A stretch of 39,889 bases of DNA from Alcanivorax sp. (GTDB lineage Bacteria > Pseudomonadota > Gammaproteobacteria > Pseudomonadales > Alcanivoracaceae): NCBI RefSeq assembly GCF_014762765.1, contig NZ_JABURH010000055.1, positions 1-39,889 of the forward strand, given 5' to 3'. The number at the start of each line of letters is the position of its first letter. The first letter of the stretch is position 1. Made by a program: the position numbers and the translations under genes. The notes beneath the pieces are model-generated. The model did no database searches. It worked only from the letters and a program-made list of their open reading frames with translations, and was not told the DNA's origin. This document shows positions 37,033 to 39,889 of the stretch, one piece after another.

Positions 37033-37869
37033 TCAATCCAGAAAGAAATCCGGCAATAGTTTTTCGTCGTCCAGATTCGGGTCTACCCGGTAGCCGCTGA
37101 GGTCGCTGACCCCGGCGTTACGTAATACCTCCTCATCAATAAAGAATTGCCCGCTGGCGGTGGCGACCGGTTGGGTGAGAATGGTCCAGGCTGCATCTGC
37201 CATGATGGATGGCTGGCGGGCAGCCTTGACGGTGGGGGCGCCACCGAGCTGGTTCTGTACCGCGGCGGTATTGATGACAGTTTTCGGCCACAGGGCATTC
37301 ACCGCCACCTTGCCGGCATATTCGTCGGCCATTCCCAGTACGCACAGGCTCATGCCGTACTTGGCCATGGTGTAGGCCACATGGCGGCCAAACCAGTGGG
37401 GCGCCATGTTCAGCGGTGGTGCCAGGTTGAGAATGTGCGGGTTAGCTGCTTTTTTCAGGTGGGGCAGGCACAGCTTGCTGGCCATGAAGGTGCCGCGACT
37501 GTTGATCTGATGCATCAGATCGTAGGACTTCATGGTAGTGGCTTCGGTACCGGTGAGGGAGATGGCGCTGGCGTTGTTGACCAGAATATCGATGCCGCCA
37601 AAGGTTTCTACGGCCTGGTCCACGGCGGCCTGGAGTTGCTCCTCGTAGCGAATATCTCCCACGCAAGGCAGGGCGGTGCCTCCAGCCTCGCGGATTTCCT
37701 CGGCGGCAGTATAGATGGTGCCGGGCAGTTTCGGATGAGGCTCAGTGGTTTTAGCGAACAGAACAATGTTGGCGCCATCACGGGCAGCACGCAGGGCAAT
37801 GGCCTTGCCGATACCGCGGCTGGCACCGGTAATAAACAGGGTTTTGTCTTTGAGGTTATCGGTGGACAT
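37033..37869 (-). CDS. HSDL2-like short-chain dehydrogenase/reductase
   Basis: The 278-residue protein has GASRGIG (15-21), V-N-N-A-S-A-I-S and Y-T-M-A-K-Y-G as SDR active-site elements. Distinctive segments such as H-P-K-L-P-G-T-I-Y-T-A-A-E-E-I, N-A-L-W-P-K-T and the terminal L-P-D-F-F-L-D match HSDL2, an SDR linked to fatty acid metabolism in animals. Substrate is unknown. GGGAGAGC precedes the ATG. Divergent from the AraC regulator, which may control it. Confidence 0.92.
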   Translation of the reverse strand: MSTDNLKDKTLFITGASRGIGKAIALRAARDGANIVLFAKTTEPHPKLPGTIYTAAEEIREAGGTALPCVGDIRYEEQLQAAVDQAVETFGGIDILVNNASAISLTGTEATTMKSYDLMHQINSRGTFMASKLCLPHLKKAANPHILNLAPPLNMAPHWFGRHVAYTMAKYGMSLCVLGMADEYAGKVAVNALWPKTVINTAAVQNQLGGAPTVKAARQPSIMADAAWTILTQPVATASGQFFIDEEVLRNAGVSDLSGYRVDPNLDDEKLLPDFFLD

Positions 37870-37893
37870 GGTGCTCTCCCAGGGTTGGCCGTA

Positions 37894-37916
37894 ACAAGTG
37901 AACGAGAGTTACTTGT
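37894..37916. promoter_or_regulatory. Inverted repeat between SDR and AraC genes
   Basis: ACAAGT (37894-37899) and ACTTGT (37911-37916) form perfect arms with an 11-base spacer in the shared control region. It could be a regulator site; AraC-type proteins more often use direct repeats, so the owner is uncertain. Confidence 0.4.
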
Positions 37917-37992
37917 CAGCGGCGGGGTGTAACGTTATGGTTGCTTTTTTTCGGTCATTTGGGGCCATGGACGGCGCAAGCAGGATATAGCC

Positions 37993-39006
37993 ATGACAAT
38001 ACTAAAAATGGACCCTGCGGAGTACTCGGTCTCCGCCGAATACCTGGCTCTGTTTCTGGATGTGTTGTCCAGGCGGGGTGTTTCCAATGAAGTGATGCTG
38101 TCCGGCACCGCCATCGAGCCTGGCTGCTGGCGGGATCCGAAAGCCCGGGTTACTGCTCAGGATTTCGAGAAGGTAGTGGCGCGGGGGCTGGAGCTCAGTG
38201 GTGAGCCATGGCTGGGTTGGGAGCTGGGTGCAGCCATGACCATCTCCTCTCACGGTTTTCTTGGTTACGCTGCCATGAGTAGCGCTACCCTCGGTGAGGC
38301 CATGGAAATGGCGGTGAAATATTTCCGCACCCGCAGCACCCTGGTGCAGCTGGAAATTTTTACCGATGGCGATATGGCGGTGATGCAGATCAGCGAATTG
38401 CTGGCGCTGGGTGATCTGGCGCCGGTGATGATGGAGAGTCTGTTTTCCAGCTTCCATTTTATGGGGCAGAAATTGCTGCCGGATATGGAAATTATCGGTG
38501 AGCTGCGCTTTACCTACCCTGAGCCGGAGTACTTTGCCCGCATGCGACCGGTGATGCCGGTGCCGGTGTATTTCGATTGCGCCTACAATCAAATGCGCTT
38601 CCCGGTGGAGCGCCTGGATTATGAGCTGCAGTTTGCCGATCCGCGGCTGGCGCGTATGGCGGCGGACCAGTGCGAGCAGGAGATGGCCTCCATCAAGGCG
38701 CCCCCGGCCCTGCTTGGCCAGGTGCGTCGGATCATCCTGGGCGGTGGTGGACGTTTTCCCGGCGTGGAAGAGGTGGCCAGTGAACTGCACATGTCTTCGC
38801 GGACCCTCAAGCGCAAGTTGCAGCAACTGGGTACCAGCTACCAGGAGGTGTTGGACGGCCTGCGCAAGGGGCTGGCGGTGGAATACCTGACCCAGACAGA
38901 CAAGACCGTGGATGAGATTGCCATGAGTCTGGGTTATTCCGATGCCTCCAACTTTGCCCGGGCGTTTAGGCGCTGGACGTTGCGCAGCCCTTCCGATTAT
39001 CGGTAA
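37993..39006 (+). CDS. AraC-family regulator with arabinose-binding-like N-domain
   Basis: The 337-residue protein has an N-terminal ligand domain of the type found in OruR/ArgR-like AraC regulators (about 18-200) and a C-terminal double helix-turn-helix (about 240-335) with V-A-S-E-L-H-M-S-S-R-T-L-K-R-K-L and I-A-M-S-L-G-Y-S-D-A-S-N-F-A-R-A-F-R-R-W. A local regulator of the divergent HSDL2-like gene is the simplest hypothesis. Starts with a weak GGATAT ribosome binding site. Confidence 0.92.
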   Translation: MTILKMDPAEYSVSAEYLALFLDVLSRRGVSNEVMLSGTAIEPGCWRDPKARVTAQDFEKVVARGLELSGEPWLGWELGAAMTISSHGFLGYAAMSSATLGEAMEMAVKYFRTRSTLVQLEIFTDGDMAVMQISELLALGDLAPVMMESLFSSFHFMGQKLLPDMEIIGELRFTYPEPEYFARMRPVMPVPVYFDCAYNQMRFPVERLDYELQFADPRLARMAADQCEQEMASIKAPPALLGQVRRIILGGGGRFPGVEEVASELHMSSRTLKRKLQQLGTSYQEVLDGLRKGLAVEYLTQTDKTVDEIAMSLGYSDASNFARAFRRWTLRSPSDYR

Positions 39007-39151
39007 TAGAGGCCCATGATGCGGGATAACCGTTGAGGGCCAGTTGAGAGAGGCAAGGTACGGGTTACGAGGGGCGAAAGGCAGCCCGGTTTTGAATGTC
39101 GAAACTCGCGCCTCGTCACTCTCCGATGTTCTGTTGTTTGAGGAGACACCA

Positions 39152-39556
39152 ATGGCCACACTCCATCCCCGCCTTGCTGCCGATACCCGAGCCTTGGGTG
39201 AAACGGAGCTGTGCTGGCTGCGCTGGATGAATGACCGGCGCTTTCCCTGGTTGATCGTGGTGCCCAAGCGCGATGGTCTGCGCGAATGGCACCATCTGTC
39301 CCTGGCAGAACAGCAGGCCTTGCTGTTACAGGTTAATGGTCTGGCGGCGGAGCTGGAGCGGGTAACCGGGGCGGACAAGATCAACATCGGCGCCTTGGGA
39401 AACCTGGTTCCGCAATTGCACATCCATATCATCGCCCGTTTCGAAGCGGATGCCTGCTGGCCCGGGCCGGTCTGGGGGCAGGGGCTGCCTGAACCCTGGG
39501 CAGAGGAGGAGCGCCCCGTGTGGCTGGAAGCGTTGACCTTACCGGAGTCTCTCTAG
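39152..39556 (+). CDS. HIT-family nucleotide hydrolase-like protein
   Basis: A 134-residue protein of the histidine-triad family with N-I-G-A-L-G-N and Q-L-H-I-H-I-I-A-R. The first two triad histidines are H90 and H92; the third position (94) is isoleucine, as is common in this proteobacterial branch. It may hydrolyse a dinucleoside polyphosphate or nucleotide conjugate. ATG 39152 has AGGAG upstream; longer frames extend into non-coding sequence. Confidence 0.9.
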   Translation: MATLHPRLAADTRALGETELCWLRWMNDRRFPWLIVVPKRDGLREWHHLSLAEQQALLLQVNGLAAELERVTGADKINIGALGNLVPQLHIHIIARFEADACWPGPVWGQGLPEPWAEEERPVWLEALTLPESL

Positions 39557-39558
39557 CC

Positions 39559-39753
39559 ATGGCGGGCCTGGTGCCGGTGACCGTGCAATGCCCCCATTGC
39601 TGGGAGCCCATCGAGGTGCTGATTGATACTTCGGTGGCGGAGCAGGAATACGTGGAAGACTGTCAGGTGTGCTGCCAGCCGCTGCTGTTTACTGTGGCGG
39701 TGCCGTTTGACAGCGAGGAGCCGCAGGTAGAGGTGCGGCCGGAGAATGAGTAG
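39559..39753 (+). CDS. CPXCG-motif cysteine-rich protein
   Basis: A 64-residue protein with C11-P-H-C14 and C35-Q-V-C38, a zinc-knuckle pair separated by an acidic segment, and an acidic C-terminus. It belongs to the CPXCG family of small proteins of unknown function. It starts 2 bases after the HIT stop, so the two are probably co-transcribed. Confidence 0.9.
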   Translation: MAGLVPVTVQCPHCWEPIEVLIDTSVAEQEYVEDCQVCCQPLLFTVAVPFDSEEPQVEVRPENE

Positions 39754-39832
39754 CCCGCCTCTTTGCGATTGGCTCGACGCCGCTGGCGGCGCGATAGCCA
39801 GGTTCATGTTGTCCCGAGCTGTTTCGAAGTCG

Positions 39833-39875
39833 CTGTAGGAGCTCCTCTCGAGGAGCGAACCACGCGTCAACGTGG
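39833..39875. repeat. REP-like hairpin pair
   Basis: CTGTAGGAGCTCCTCTCGAG opens an element made of GCTCCTC / GAGGAGC (39841-39856) and CCACG / CGTGG (39860-39875), with GAACC between them. The start GTAGGAGC and the trailing GCGAACC resemble REP elements of pseudomonads and relatives. Only one copy is in the window. Confidence 0.65.
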
Positions 39876-39889
39876 AAATTGCCCGCGGG

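Noticed and set aside
38002..39432. 476-codon open frame on the minus strand opposite the AraC and HIT genes
   Set aside because: It runs across two well-supported genes and the intergenic gap, and its translation is His/Arg-rich with no domain.

Overview
The window is a piece of a gammaproteobacterial chromosome. The best fit is a marine hydrocarbon-degrading lineage such as Alcanivorax or a close relative; this is inferred from gene content, since no 16S is present. Supporting signs are an alcohol-forming fatty acyl-CoA reductase of the Marinobacter/Alcanivorax wax-ester type, a long-chain-alcohol-oxidase-like GMC flavoprotein, a phasin, an HSDL2-type short-chain dehydrogenase, a gspN-gspC-gspD block and the uvrA / MFS / ssb neighbourhood familiar from Pseudomonas-like genomes. 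Coding density is high and most genes look GC-rich. One lipoprotein gene (3901-4725) looks visibly AT-richer. No tRNA, rRNA, CRISPR array, transposase or phage gene was found.

Layout. 1-1523: end of the alpha ribosomal operon (rpsD tail, rpoA, rplQ) closed by a strong terminator. 1596-4725: a DOPA-dioxygenase-like protein, an unknown protein, a glycerophosphodiester phosphodiesterase lipoprotein and an orphan lipoprotein. 4738-10592: uvrA with a perfect LexA box, a LuxR/CsgD-like regulator, a YajR-like MFS transporter and ssb. 10601-14424: type II secretion genes gspN, gspC and gspD. 14471-16961: a class III adenylate cyclase overlapping a tetratricopeptide-like lipoprotein. 17236-18682: epoxide hydrolase plus an all-alpha NTP pyrophosphohydrolase-like protein. 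18744-22161: a tight three-gene cassette (GMC oxidoreductase, 155-aa unknown, tocopherol-cyclase/CrtC-like protein) with a perfect Anr/Fnr box upstream. 22236-22408: a hairpin-rich intergenic stretch that looks like a small-RNA gene. 22419-23453: a duplicated-domain lipoprotein with a perfect CRP/Vfr site. 23773-27111: fatty acyl-CoA reductase, divergent FabR/DesT-like TetR regulator and a small zinc-ribbon protein, linked by three copies of one operator-like sequence. 27178-30676: nitroreductase, ABM-fold protein, MoxR ATPase and VWA protein. 30811-35299: hybrid histidine kinase, outer-membrane barrel protein and AarF/UbiB kinase-like protein. 35517-39889: phasin, two unknown small proteins, HSDL2-like SDR, AraC regulator, HIT protein, CPXCG protein and a REP-like hairpin pair at the right edge.

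How the parts connect (inference). Lipid storage and turnover is the theme of the right half: acyl-CoA to fatty alcohol (FAR), alcohol or sterol oxidation (GMC cassette), storage granules (phasin) and probable acyl-chain sensing (TetR). Global inputs are visible as DNA sites: LexA for uvrA, Anr/Fnr for the GMC cassette and the putative sRNA, CRP/Vfr for the duplicated lipoprotein. An adenylate cyclase that could feed CRP/Vfr lies about 6.5 kb away. The most interesting items are the candidate oxygen-responsive sRNA, the three-site TetR operator set around the FAR gene, and the uncharacterised GMC cassette.
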